Shown in pieces: positions 55,301-64,000 of a stretch of 64,000 bases of DNA (position 1 is the first letter of the stretch; the number at the start of each line of letters is the position of its first letter). Where the stretch lies: positions 434,001-498,000 of the forward strand of contig JAAOOA010000092.1 of the NCBI GenBank assembly GCA_012861695.1, read 5' to 3'. The DNA is from Trematomus loennbergii (lineage: Eukaryota > Chordata > Actinopteri > Perciformes > Nototheniidae). The notes beneath the pieces were generated by a model that ran no database searches, was not told where the DNA came from, and saw only the letters and a program-made list of their open reading frames with translations. A program made the translations under genes and the position numbers.

Positions 55301-58300
55301 AGCAGATGAATCATAATCCTGGTGTCAGCCTCTTCATGGTTACATGGCAGCATGAAGTGGCTGGTGTCTGTGCCAACTACTCTGACGCCAGATGAAATGA
55401 AGACCTGCTTGCCAACCGGCCAGGCAGTGGATGACATTTTACTGGAGAGGAAGGTGAAGAGTTCCTGCTTGTTCCTGGGGTCACGCAAGAAATCTGGCCA
55501 GTTCCTTGGCAGCTTGTTCTGACCAGCAACCTTCCGCCGTATCCCTTTGCCTCGCTTCTCCCTCGTTGACTCTTTATGCTTCTGGTGATGTAAGTATCCC
55601 AGACCACATCAACTCTGATGTCTTAAAGGGCTTCATGATGTGGGGACCAAAGACACAACTGGCATATTCATCAAATGTGGTAATGTTGGGATGTGGACAG
55701 GAAGTGCACAACAGCTGCACCGTCGAGTACTTTCACATCAAAAGTACCTGGAGGTTCCTGTTGTGTCTTCTTTGTCAGAATAATTAGCAGATCTGACTTC
55801 TTTCCAAGCCGTAGTTTCCCTCTGTCAGATAGAGAGGGAGGGTATGGATGGTTTTCATGCTTAAAGAAGGTGCTCATATCCCCCTCTCTGTGTTGCATGG
55901 CTATATATAATTGGGAAAAGAGTGCCACATCATCCCATTCATTGAGATCTGCCCTGCCTGCTTGGTCTTTGTCCTGGGTGTTGGCATCTAAAGAGAGGCA
56001 TTGAGTTATTTTTGATGGGCTCATTAATGGAGTGTGTGCGGTCCCTGATCACTCTCTTATGGTACTTGTTGTACTGATCTCTGCCCACTGATTCCACTGT
56101 GTTAACAACAGACTCGTCAATGATATTCCGTGTCCAGCATTGAAGATCGGGGTATCATCTAGGAACGGATTGCTCATCCCACTGATGGTGTGCACCAGAG
56201 CTAGTGCTTGCTCTTTGAATGTCTTCTGTGTAGACATTCCTTCTTCTGTGGTATTGTTTATTGCCTTTTTCTAAAATATACTCCTGCTCAAACTCTTTTA
56301 GGGGTCGTGCTTGTTCAGGCCCTGCGATCATCCACTTTTTGAAGGCTGCAGGATTCTCGGTGAGTCCCACAGCAGCCCCAGAACCCTTCACCAGATCATT
56401 ATTCTGCTCATGAGCCTGGTCTATCGGTATGCTTGAGAATCTGTTTGTGGGTTTGGGAACAACCCAATGACCATGTTCTTCAAATTCCTTGTGAATGGAC
56501 GTGGGCAAGCTTTCCATGTCCCGGATGTGGACAGGAATCCATCGGGCATAGTTCTGGTGATCAAGGGCGAAGAACCATTGGACGAGGGCCTTCAGTGACT
56601 CCACATAGAGGGGGAAATCTTGTTCTCTGTGCGCCTGCACAAATATCAGACCCAGATTTTCCATGTTGAGGATGGTCAGAATCAGAACCAGAATACCTTT
56701 ATTAGTCCCACAGAGGGGACATTTACGTAGATAGAGCAGAAAAAGAGCCATCCCAGTAGTGAAATGTTGGACTCTTTGTGATCATATCTTGTCTCCAAGC
56801 TTCTTTGCTCTTCTCATTATCAGTCACCATGTCCAAGAAGGCATCCTGCTGCAGCTTCGCCAATGCCAGGCAAGATTAATAGTACCCGCCCTACTCAGCT
56901 ATGTGAGTTGTGTCAGTGGCAGTGGGTAGAGATGAAAAGGGAGTCGGAATTTAGAAAAATATATTTGTTCAATCTCAGTAATTTATTCATTGAAATTGGG
57001 TCCTAATGAAGGGGTCTACAATGAGTCAAATTGAATTGATATATTGCCCGAATGGACAAAATAATTAAATATTGGCAAACAATAGTCACATTATGATATT
57101 CTCAATAGCTTTAATGCATTCCCTGACCCAGAAAATGTATATTTTGACACCAAGATTGACCTTCTAAGTGGCTTGGAAGCCGAGATATTGGCACTTATAG
57201 CTTTTGCATGGCGGCTCAGCTTGGAAATCCAAGATGGCCGCCATCTGCCAGTGGCTCCCCCCCCAAATTTAAAGCTATGGTGATGTAGAACACATGGAAC
57301 AAATGTGGTTCTTTTATCCGGCGTGTCCCCATAATTTTGCTAAGCTGCCGCACTATAACATGGCTGTGGTTAGTTACGGGGTGTGTGTGTTTGTGTCTAC
57401 CTAACTAGTGTGAGAGCATTAGTCTCTCACCTTTAGCTCTAGTTTTGGTCTCCATATGTGTCTGTTTTGTTGTTTAATGTTCCACAATGTCTATGTACCC
57501 CTATGTTTTCCCCCTGACAACATGGTCCCAAACATTTTATAAGCAATAACACAGACGATCAAGACGTTAAAGATCAGTTAGGCACAGTTTAGCCCAGTCT
57601 TCTTTAAAATCAATGAACAGTGTAAACGAAACCTGAAAAGGGGAAGCAAATTATTTGTGTCAGTCCCTGGCCTCGCTCTGTCAGCACATGTGTGTTCTGC
57701 TTCTGTTAGCATGTGTGACTGCTCGGGTGGACTTTCCCCTCTCTGCTCATGTGTTGCTGTTTGAGAAAGTAGCAGAGTGTGTAGATGTTATCACATTCAC
57801 AATAAGAAGTTTATCATCTGGCTTTAAACTCAGAGGATGTCTCTCTGTCTTGGATAAGACATCAGACTTTTGAAGGAGAAAACATGTTCTAAATGCAAGA
57901 GATTCATTGATACACAGTGTGAGGTATGTGTCTTGTTTTCTACGGCTTTAATCAAATACTACCAAGCATTGGACTGTCACCTGCCTGACAATTGACAATA
58001 TAGTGAGTGATGATCAGTTTCTTAATCTTGTTGACTTTTCATTTTTTTTGTTTTGACCGGATTTTAAATCTTACTTTCAAACGTTTATACTACATAGGAA
58101 TAGTTGTGAACTTTTGAACAGGCTATATCAGTTCTTAAAACACCTTTGATCATTTTATAATTTATGTAAATGAAGCAGTGTGTGGATATAAGTGAATATG
58201 AGTTAGAACATCCAGTATGTTAGAGTTGCTGCTTCTTGAAATACAATAAACGATCGATGTTAGTCAGGCATGATGTCATATTTAGAGGGCTCACCTCAGA

Positions 58301-61300
58301 TGTTAGTGTCAGCAGTAGCTGATGAATATGATAGGCTTTGTGTTTTCTGTGTGCACTTGATGTTTCCTGGCTGCATGACATAATGATGCATCTTTCTAAA
58401 TACCAAGACAAAAAAAACTGCATTTGTTGCTGTAAAGTATGATATGGATGGATATTCTTTGTTTGTTTCAAATGATCTGAATGTCTGTTCCCAGCCTTGG
58501 GTCATAGAAGCTATAAATAATGTGGTGTGCATTAATCATGGGATGTAATACACAGAGTGTCCTCACTGGGACATGAGAAACTGTACACATACACAGCATT
58601 GTACTGCACAACAGAGTAACTGAATCGTTTCAATATCTTACACATCGAAAATATAATTATTGTATGTTTACACATACGAGGAATTTGCTTTGGTATAATG
58701 GTGCAAACAAAGACAAAGAAATAAGAATACGTAGCAAAACGTTTTACAATTATAAAAGCTTTTTAACTATTGTAACAAATAAAAAATAAAGACAATATTA
58801 ACACAGAATATAATTATGTAAGAAACTGAGTACAGTCAAATATGATAACATATGACAAATTCTATATACTATATTCAAGTGGAATTGAATTGTTTGCTAT
58901 AAAATAAACATAACAGTATATGTAACAGTACATTTTCAAAAAATATTGCCCCCCCCCCCCCCTAGAGAGTACCCCATGTTAAGGGATAATTCTTCTAGAT
59001 ATCTAACCTTTTGCTCTGTGACGTTTTATGATCTACTCTGACGTCTGTTATCTCCTTTAAGGAAAGGCATTGGTGCCATATGTGTTGTTGTCACCAGTTT
59101 GTGACCGGTCAACTTGTCTGACACGAATGGTAATTGTTGTGAGAACACTGAGGCACTTCCTTATCGGTGTTTGTGGACTCGAAGGTGTGAAATCTTTGAG
59201 GCCATAAGTGTCGGACGCAAGTGATTCAGTGTTCCCAGCTGTTTCGTCTACTTTCTCAGATATGTTGATTACTCTCTCTAACATAGAGAGAGGCTCTTGA
59301 GAATTGACGTGGCAACTCTCCCGTAAGTCAGAACCGCTGACTCCGTGATTTGTGATGTGAATCCTCCGGCCGAATACTCTGAATAAACCCATCAGTGTTT
59401 GACATCAAAGCTCCAACTCTCACCGTGTCTCTTTCCTGAGTCGGTGACTCCCACTGCATTGCTACACAGAAGTTTCCTCCACACCCCAGACATAGATATC
59501 CCTCCCCAGCTCCAGGAGAGTGTGTTGAGGTGATACAGTACATGACGCTGCTTCAGTGTTCATCTCAAACTTTATGTTTCTGCTCGCTGTCTGCTGCCGG
59601 ACCCCCAGCTGACTGCTGATGTGCAGAGGCTGAAGGAGACCCGTGCTTCCACCAAGAGGGAGGGAGGGGGGCGTCTCAGTACTCCTCAAGTTGCCCACAC
59701 CAGACAGAGCTGTGACACTAAGGTAGGAACAGTGTTGGGCAAGTTACTTCCAAAATGTAATACAGTACAAATGACTTATTACTGTCTTTTTTAAGTAATA
59801 AGTAATTTGTACTGTATTACTGTCTCTGAAATGTAATGAGTTACACTACTTTTATATTACTTTTGAGTTACTTTCACCAAAATAACTGCAAAAGAATGGC
59901 TACAGTAGGTATTTTAAATGCTCAAATGTAGTTTAGTGCAGCTCATTATACATCCAGTGAAGGGCAATGTGGTATAGCATAACAACTGTGTAGGCCATTA
60001 AGGCTACTAACAACTTTTATTACACGGCTTAGTTGAATACTCAATTCTGATTGGTCAATTCAAAACATGTGACACGTTGTTAATACAGTAGTACAGACTG
60101 CTGTCAAGGACTATAATGACCGTTTCTAAGGAGGATCAAGAAAGAGAAAGGAAAAGATCACCAGAAGAAGGCAGACAGGAAGTAAACACTAGCAGGAAGG
60201 AACACAGTATGGGCTCTGCAGTGTTTAGGGACTTGTTAGTGGCTCAGAAACTGTGAACAGAGTTGGGCCCAATTCCAAACCGCCCCCTACACCCTACCCC
60301 TACACACTACCCAAGTGTGCGCGTTCGCGTGGAGGGTCCGCCACATTAAGTGCTGTTCCAAACAAATGAGTGTGGAGGGGGAGTGGGTTATCAAGCCCTT
60401 CAACAGCGAGTCTGCATCGCACCTGACTTCACCTGCTGCCCTACCTGACCAACTAATGCTGTGTGTGTCCGTCAGGAAACAAGCTGTTTGGAAATAGTTC
60501 CATGGAAACATCCACTGATAAACTGCGCCAAACAAGACAGACATTTAAAGGTGGGGTAGGTAAGTTTGAGAAACCGGCTCAAGATACACTTTTTGTTATA
60601 TTCCATGGAATGCTCTTAACATCCCGATAGCAATGAATATCTGAAGTGCTTTGACAAAAAATCCATAAAAAACTTTCATCTGTGGAAGCTGTAGTACTGT
60701 AAAAAGCACGACCAATCATTTTAGCCGGCCCGGAAGAAGGGAGCCTCATTAAGCTGCGAGTGAGACTACAGGCGGAGTTCACTCCATCACGGAGGGGGAG
60801 TGGGTAGGGTGTGGTTTGGAATTGGGCCTTGGACATTGCTGCCGTAAAGTTGTTGTTGTCGCAGTTCCAGCCTTTGGTGCGCCGTGGAACAGAGTTTTTT
60901 TTTTCTTAGCGGAAGAAATACGATAATTTTTAAGTCATTAAAATCATTTCAATTAATATTGGGAGTCGATTCCTTAGTTTGTTTAGTATATGGCCGTGTA
61001 ATAAGCTTCGCGTCGGGCCCCCTGATCAGCCTGTCGGGTGTTCTTTTCCCCATAATGACCGCCTCGTTGCACGTAAACACCAGGCTTACTAATCTACCTG
61101 CACAAAACACCACTTAATTTCGGGTTAAAGTGTGTTGTAACGTGTGTTACTGAGAATTGTAACGGGTATTATATTACCCAAATGTCATTAGTAATGCGTT
61201 ACATTACTGCGTTACAGCAAAAAGTAATACATTACTGTAACTCCGTTACTTTTGTAACGCGTTACACCCAACACTGGGTAGGAATGACTCTCCTACTGAT

Positions 61301-63926
61301 ACAACTGAGACTCTGCTGGGCCTGTAAACCCGGGATAACCAACACAGTCACATGACACATTAAGGGCTTTGTTACATGTCTGTTTCAGATGTGTTCCATG
61401 TCTGTTTTTACATTGTGTTTCAGGTGCAGCAGCTGATGAAAGCAGCGAAAAATGGTACCATGGACGGGTTAGAGAAGACAAAGTTAGCCATGTTTCGTAA
61501 AGTGTCCTTCCTGCAGAGAAAAGATTCCACAGGTACAGAAACTGGAACTGGAATAAACACGTTCACCTCGTTCACGTTCACCTCACATGGGGGCAGTCAC
61601 TTCACTAGAGACATGATTAAAAGTAAGCACCTTCAGGAAGTCCAGGAAAGAAGGTTTAGACATGCAGGCCTTCTTGATGAGAGCCATGGCGTTGGTTAAG
61701 TTGTTGATGTACTCACTGTACACGTTCAGCACCATGGACTTGGAAAACTGTGGAGGAAAGAGTGTGACCTCAGGACTTGATCACTACGATCCACTGCCAG
61801 TTTAGATTTCAACTTTAAAGTAACAAGGAAGAACTGTTAAATCCAAACATTACTAACTGGCCTCGGACAGAAATATGAGACATCTAGAATATCTTGATCT
61901 GATGGAATGGAGCAGCCACAAAGAACCTGGAAGCTCACTAGGATCCTAGTGGCCTGAGGGTAGCACCAAGAAAACCGAATGTATCCATTTGATCTGGTGC
62001 ATACATAACATCTCTGGAGTTAGACTTTGTAGGTGTGGATCATAATTACATGAATGGACACGCGAAATGGCAGTTGTACATGTTTGTAACACGGGAACCA
62101 GAACAGATTCATGTGTTCTTTCCTCTGAGTGCATAAAGTAATTGTGTTTGAATTTGCAGGCGAGGGAAAGGATGATGCAGGTTACGTAGATGTGTCTGTG
62201 TGTGAGATAAAGCACCCCCCACCACAGCTGTCCCCCACGCCAGAGGGACTCAGCAGTCAGCAGGTGTGTATGTAGACCAGTGTGTACTCGCACAAATGTA
62301 GGACAAAGAGTATGATTACGTGGGACAATGTGGGACATGTTACCAAGATGCTGAGAGGTACTTTAGACTTCAATATAATATCCATTTATCTCTAAAATGT
62401 AAACATTTATACTAAACACAGTAGTGTATAATTAAAGTCTTGCATGCAGTGTGTTGCTCTAAATCATATTCACCTCCATGTGCGATTGAAATAACTCTGA
62501 TAAATGTCATAAAAAACTCTGTGTGTGAATTGCCCTCCACCGGCTTCACACAGAGTAAATACTTTTCCGGGCTTTTTGTACCTGCAGCTCCGGTCAGCTT
62601 GGTCATAGTTTCAGTTATATTCCGCCTAAGTGCATCTCGGTAGCTTGTGCTGTTTAGTGTGTGTGAATACCAGGTGCGTTCCTGTGTGTCAAAAGGAGCA
62701 GACAATCTTGAAAGGCCAGCTGTTTCTCTATGCAGAGGCAGAGGGGTGTAAATCAATACAGTTTGGCCCGTCATTATACATTAGTGTGTAAAATACACAG
62801 CTCTCAGTCCATCAGAACAACAACACGTCATGTCATGCTCCAGCTTTCTCTTTGTCACTCTCATGCTGTTTTCATTCTCTAATTAATGGCTTCTTTTTTC
62901 TGTTTTCAACTGTCAGCAGAACTCAACACTTCCTGCAGATGTTACAAAATAAAAGCCTTACTCCTACCTTATAAATTAAATACTTTCTGTAGAAAATTGT
63001 TCATTTCTAATATTAAGCTTAAAATAAAACGGAAGAAAGTTGAATGCATATGTGACTGAAAACAATTCAGTTTGTGTTGAAAAGTGAAAGTGAGAGCAGC
63101 AGAGTGATGACATCACAGGTTCTGATTCACCATGTGAGCCATTACAGGACATTTGACCAGGCCTTAATCAGTGACCCACTTTTATCACAACACTGCCATT
63201 TAATATCAGATTTGATTAGAACATTTATAGGATGTAATGTTATATAATGGTATAACTCAGAAATAGTACCTGCATTTCTCTCCTCCTCCTCAGGTTGTCA
63301 GACGTCTCATCCTCAGCTCCATCGTCCAGAGTGAGTGCAGCTACCTGGACTCTCTGAAGAGAATTCTACAGGTGAGTCTCATTTCTCACATGTAGCAGCC
63401 GGTCCGTGTGGAGAGCTTGACAGAGCTTGACAGACAGTAGGGATGGAATTGGGCTGCTATTTTTTAACTCACTCCAAAGGTGAGGTTCTTAAGCTCTTGT
63501 ATGGAAAACCAAAAGAAAAACGGTAGTGATGATGGAGCTATGCAGTGGTTCCTTTTGATTCATGGTGATAATAATATTTTACCCAAAAATTCTGACAATT
63601 GACATTTTTGGTCATTATTAATCATTAGAAACGTTTAAAAAAGTCAATTTGCAAAGTACACTATTTGATCTCCAGAGATTCTTTGTATGCTGAAGGAAAT
63701 GTATGCACAGATCAACAGGATGTCCAACCAACCTTTCTCTGTGTAGGAGTACCAGCAGCCTTTGTTGGAGCCACAGAACTTGGTCCTAAACCCCAAGAAG
63801 GTTCGTCAAATCTTTTACCGTCTGCAGGAGATCCATCAGTGCCACTCCATGTTCCAGATTGCCCTGGCGTCCCGAGTGGCCGAGTGGGATCACAGCGAGA
63901 AGATCGGAGACCTGTTCGTGGCCTCG
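47943..63926 (+). CDS. arhgef10l: RhoGEF ARHGEF10L, N-terminal half (gene continues off the window)
   Basis: A guanine-nucleotide exchange factor that activates Rho GTPases through a DH domain. Coding exons: 47943-47964, 49840-49995, 50086-50116, 51795-51868, 53235-53416, 53552-53679, 59609-59722, 61424-61532, 62160-62263, 63294-63371, 63747-63926. All have AG/GT borders and compatible phases except 53235-53416, which is one base short. Family landmarks in order are the acidic [62 protein letters not shown], then the DH start [18 protein letters not shown] and [32 protein letters not shown]10L is preferred to ARHGEF10 because of the [10 protein letters not shown] and FEFDDSDD segments. The rest of DH and the C-terminal WD-like part lie outside. 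Confidence 0.9.
47965..49002. other. arhgef10l intron 2, left part
   Basis: No element with clear ends and no additional gene. Confidence 0.45.
49003..49091. repeat. Perfect 39-bp hairpin with 11-base loop
   Basis: Arms 49003-49041 and 49053-49091 are exact inverse complements (CCCAAAGTGAAAAGTGGACA and on); the loop is CTGATGCTTCA. It lies inside arhgef10l intron 2, so any transcript of the gene contains the fold. No terminal repeats or TSD around it. Confidence 0.97.
49500..49620 (+). mobile_element. tRNA-like SINE in intron 2
   Basis: GCCGAATGGCTCAGTTGGTA (box A) and GGGTCCGAATC (box B) in tRNA spacing, then the body GGCCTGGGACCATTTGCTGC. The sequence resembles a tRNA but does not fold into a complete cloverleaf by eye; I call it a tRNA-derived SINE. 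Confidence 0.65.
49840..49995 (+). CDS. arhgef10l: arhgef10l exon 3, acidic region
   Basis: Enters in phase 1 and leaves in phase 1. Encodes a strongly acidic stretch ending [10 protein letters not shown], a conserved N-terminal landmark of ARHGEF10L. Confidence 0.9.
50086..50116 (+). CDS. arhgef10l: arhgef10l exon 4, 31-nt microexon
   Basis: TGTAG acceptor, GG|GTGAGT donor. Encodes DMAVRKSPE between split codons; phases (1 in, 2 out) fit both neighbours. Confidence 0.8.
50117..50798. other. arhgef10l intron 4, left part
   Basis: No gene or bounded element seen. Confidence 0.4.
50799..51282. mobile_element. MITE with GGGCCTGTATCCACATAGCG ends
   Basis: Left GGGCCTGTATCCACATAGCG and right (inverse) GGGCCTCTGTCCACATAGCG match in 18 of 20 bases. 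The flanks TTA and ATA suggest a Harbinger-like TWA target but the duplication is not exact. 484 bp, no ORF. Confidence 0.7.
51795..51868 (+). CDS. arhgef10l: arhgef10l exon 5
   Basis: GTTGCAG acceptor, GAAG|GTGAGA donor. 74 nt, phases 2 to 1. Only the frame reading [20 protein letters not shown] joins both neighbours. The other two frames are also open here but do not connect. Confidence 0.7.
52226..52308. repeat. (GT)n microsatellite
   Basis: About 41 uninterrupted GT units in arhgef10l intron 5. Confidence 0.98.
52309..53234. other. arhgef10l intron 5, right part
   Basis: AT-rich intron. No bounded element or gene. Confidence 0.4.
53235..53416 (+). CDS. arhgef10l: arhgef10l exon 6, one base short
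   Basis: GTTGTAG acceptor, GGAG|GTGAGT donor. The entry frame reads [19 protein letters not shown]. The exit frame reads [16 protein letters not shown]. The two differ by one base, and the change lies at or near the C7 run at 53339-53345. The exon is 182 nt where 183 would fit. Most likely a homopolymer sequence error. Confidence 0.82.
53552..53679 (+). CDS. arhgef10l: arhgef10l exon 7
   Basis: Encodes [13 protein letters not shown] then [17 protein letters not shown], a conserved signature of the ARHGEF10/10L pair. Phase 1 to 0. Confidence 0.92.
54560..56760 (-). pseudogene. Transposon-encoded protein, multiply frameshifted
   Basis: From the 5' side on the - strand: [69 protein letters not shown] (56640-56300), then a [20 protein letters not shown] part (55860-55740). 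It continues [49 protein letters not shown] and [20 protein letters not shown] (55450-55030). The conserved acidic residues in DTDVVV and GCDT would suit a nuclease core (inference). Many frameshifts. Confidence 0.6.
56672..56745 (-). mobile_element. Very short LINE 3' tail inserted in the transposon gene
   Basis: On the - strand GTCCCCTCTGTGGGACTAAT then AAAGGTATTCTGGTTCTGAT, the common 3' end of a fish LINE, only about 70 bp long. It adds foreign codons to the reading frame around it. Confidence 0.65.
57356..59608. other. arhgef10l intron 7, right part
   Basis: AT-rich with a C-run at 58951-58964. Overlapping - strand frames at 59057-59698 are open but unrecognised. No gene called. Confidence 0.4.
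59609..59722 (+). CDS. arhgef10l: arhgef10l exon 8
   Basis: ACCCCCAG acceptor. 38 codons ([18 protein letters not shown]...) similar in position to the SPDLTRLKE segment of the family. The donor G|GTAGGAA overlaps the target duplication of the hAT at 59730, yet is intact. Confidence 0.82.
60266..60828. mobile_element. Harbinger-like MITE nested in the hAT
   Basis: Ends GGCCCAATTCCAAACC and GGTTTGGAATTGGGCC, perfectly inverted, with a 3-bp flank TTG on both sides (60263-60265, 60829-60831). The GGTGGGGTAGG MITE fragment (60549-60735) sits inside it. Confidence 0.8.
60549..60735. mobile_element. Truncated GGTGGGGTAGG MITE
   Basis: TTAA at 60545-60548, then AGGTGGGGTAGGTAA as at 10223. The interior corresponds to the other side of that element in inverse. 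The right terminus is missing. Confidence 0.6.
61424..61532 (+). CDS. arhgef10l: arhgef10l exon 9
   Basis: Encodes [18 protein letters not shown] then [13 protein letters not shown]. Phase 0 to 1. Strong match to ARHGEF10L. Confidence 0.93.
61533..62159. other. arhgef10l intron 9
   Basis: Intron without recognised element. Confidence 0.5.
62160..62263 (+). CDS. arhgef10l: arhgef10l exon 10
   Basis: Encodes [27 protein letters not shown], the linker before the DH domain. Phase 1 to 0. Confidence 0.92.
62264..63293. other. arhgef10l intron 10
   Basis: Intron without recognised bounded element. Confidence 0.5.
63294..63371 (+). CDS. arhgef10l: arhgef10l exon 11, DH domain start
   Basis: 26 codons, [20 protein letters not shown] and on; this is conserved region 1 of the Dbl-homology domain (IVQSExxYxxxLxxI). 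Phase 0 to 0. Confidence 0.95.
63372..63746. other. arhgef10l intron 11
   Basis: Intron; a tandem GACAGAGCTTGACAGA-type short repeat near 63417. Nothing else. Confidence 0.5.
63747..63926 (+). CDS. arhgef10l: arhgef10l exon 12, DH domain continued
   Basis: 60 codons, EYQQPLLEP...[27 protein letters not shown], donor TCG|GTCAGT. The gene runs on beyond the window. Confidence 0.95.
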
Positions 63927-64000
63927 GTCAGTCCACAACTTTCCTCTACTCAGTCCTTTTCTGTCTGTCCTCCTGACCTACTATAGACAAAAGTATTGGG

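Larger units (their letters stand above)
54029..57355 (-). mobile_element. 3.3-kb DNA transposon with ~280-bp terminal repeats
   Basis: Inverted ends TAGTACGGCGGCTTA and (inverse) TAGTGCGGCAGCTTA extend for about 280 bp (54029-54310 and 57085-57355). They share GGGGACACGCCGGATAAAA, CATCACCATAGCTTTAAATT and CCAAGATTGACCTTCTAAGT-type words. Target duplication unclear (possibly TA). On the - strand it carries a decayed gene of a family I recognise from other animal genomes but cannot name securely. Confidence 0.75.
59730..61276. mobile_element. hAT element (CAGTGTTGGGC family) at a splice donor
   Basis: Ends CAGTGTTGGGCAAGTTACTT and GTAACGCGTTACACCCAACACTG (inverse). Perfect 8-bp duplication GGTAGGAA (59722-59729, 61277-61284) whose first base is the last base of arhgef10l exon 8. 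The interior hosts the MITE at 60266. No transposase. Confidence 0.93.

Noticed and set aside
59057..59698. Overlapping - strand frames as a gene antisense to arhgef10l
   Set aside because: Three frames overlap without a consistent start, splice or family resemblance. The + strand exon at 59609 explains part of the openness.

Overview
This window looks like nuclear DNA of a ray-finned (teleost) fish. It has two spliced vertebrate genes on the + strand, and almost everything between them is made of typical fish transposable elements (hAT, PIF/Harbinger, TTAA-target elements, L2-like LINEs, an L1 relic, tRNA-derived SINEs, a solo LTR). CA/GT microsatellites are abundant.

Host genes. (1) A natriuretic-peptide precursor gene of the ANP type (nppa-like) lies at 13714-15548, with a TATA box at 13662, a signal-peptide exon, a hormone exon and a probable short third exon. 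(2) arhgef10l, a RhoGEF, starts with a non-coding exon ending at 44145. It begins coding at 47943 and continues past the right edge with at least eleven coding exons, of which the last two open the Dbl-homology domain. Every exon junction keeps phase. Single-base deletions, inferred from exon lengths, break one arhgef10l exon and (twice) the natriuretic-peptide exon; these look more like sequence errors than gene death. A possible terminal exon of an unknown gene with a poly(A) signal is at 19361-19608.

Layout. 1-13 kb: nested DNA transposons (557-3962 is a stack of four insertions), several hAT elements with exact 8-bp target duplications, and two copies of a TTAA-flanked family. 13-16 kb: natriuretic-peptide gene. 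16-19 kb: hAT with a decayed transposase. 19.7-20.9 kb: large palindrome built from two inverted Harbinger-like elements. 20.9-28.5 kb: LINE cluster. 28.9-35.4 kb: a 6.5-kb PIF/Harbinger element with an intact Myb/SANT-like gene and a transposase gene split by a TTAA element inserted in its first exon. 35.4-43.9 kb: further MITEs, an L1 relic and LINE pieces. 44-64 kb: arhgef10l, its introns loaded with hAT elements, a 3.3-kb long-TIR transposon and a perfect 39-bp hairpin.

Method. Evidence is by eye: terminal repeats, target duplications, splice sites, phase and remembered protein families. No database search was run, so family names for MITEs are structural assignments.
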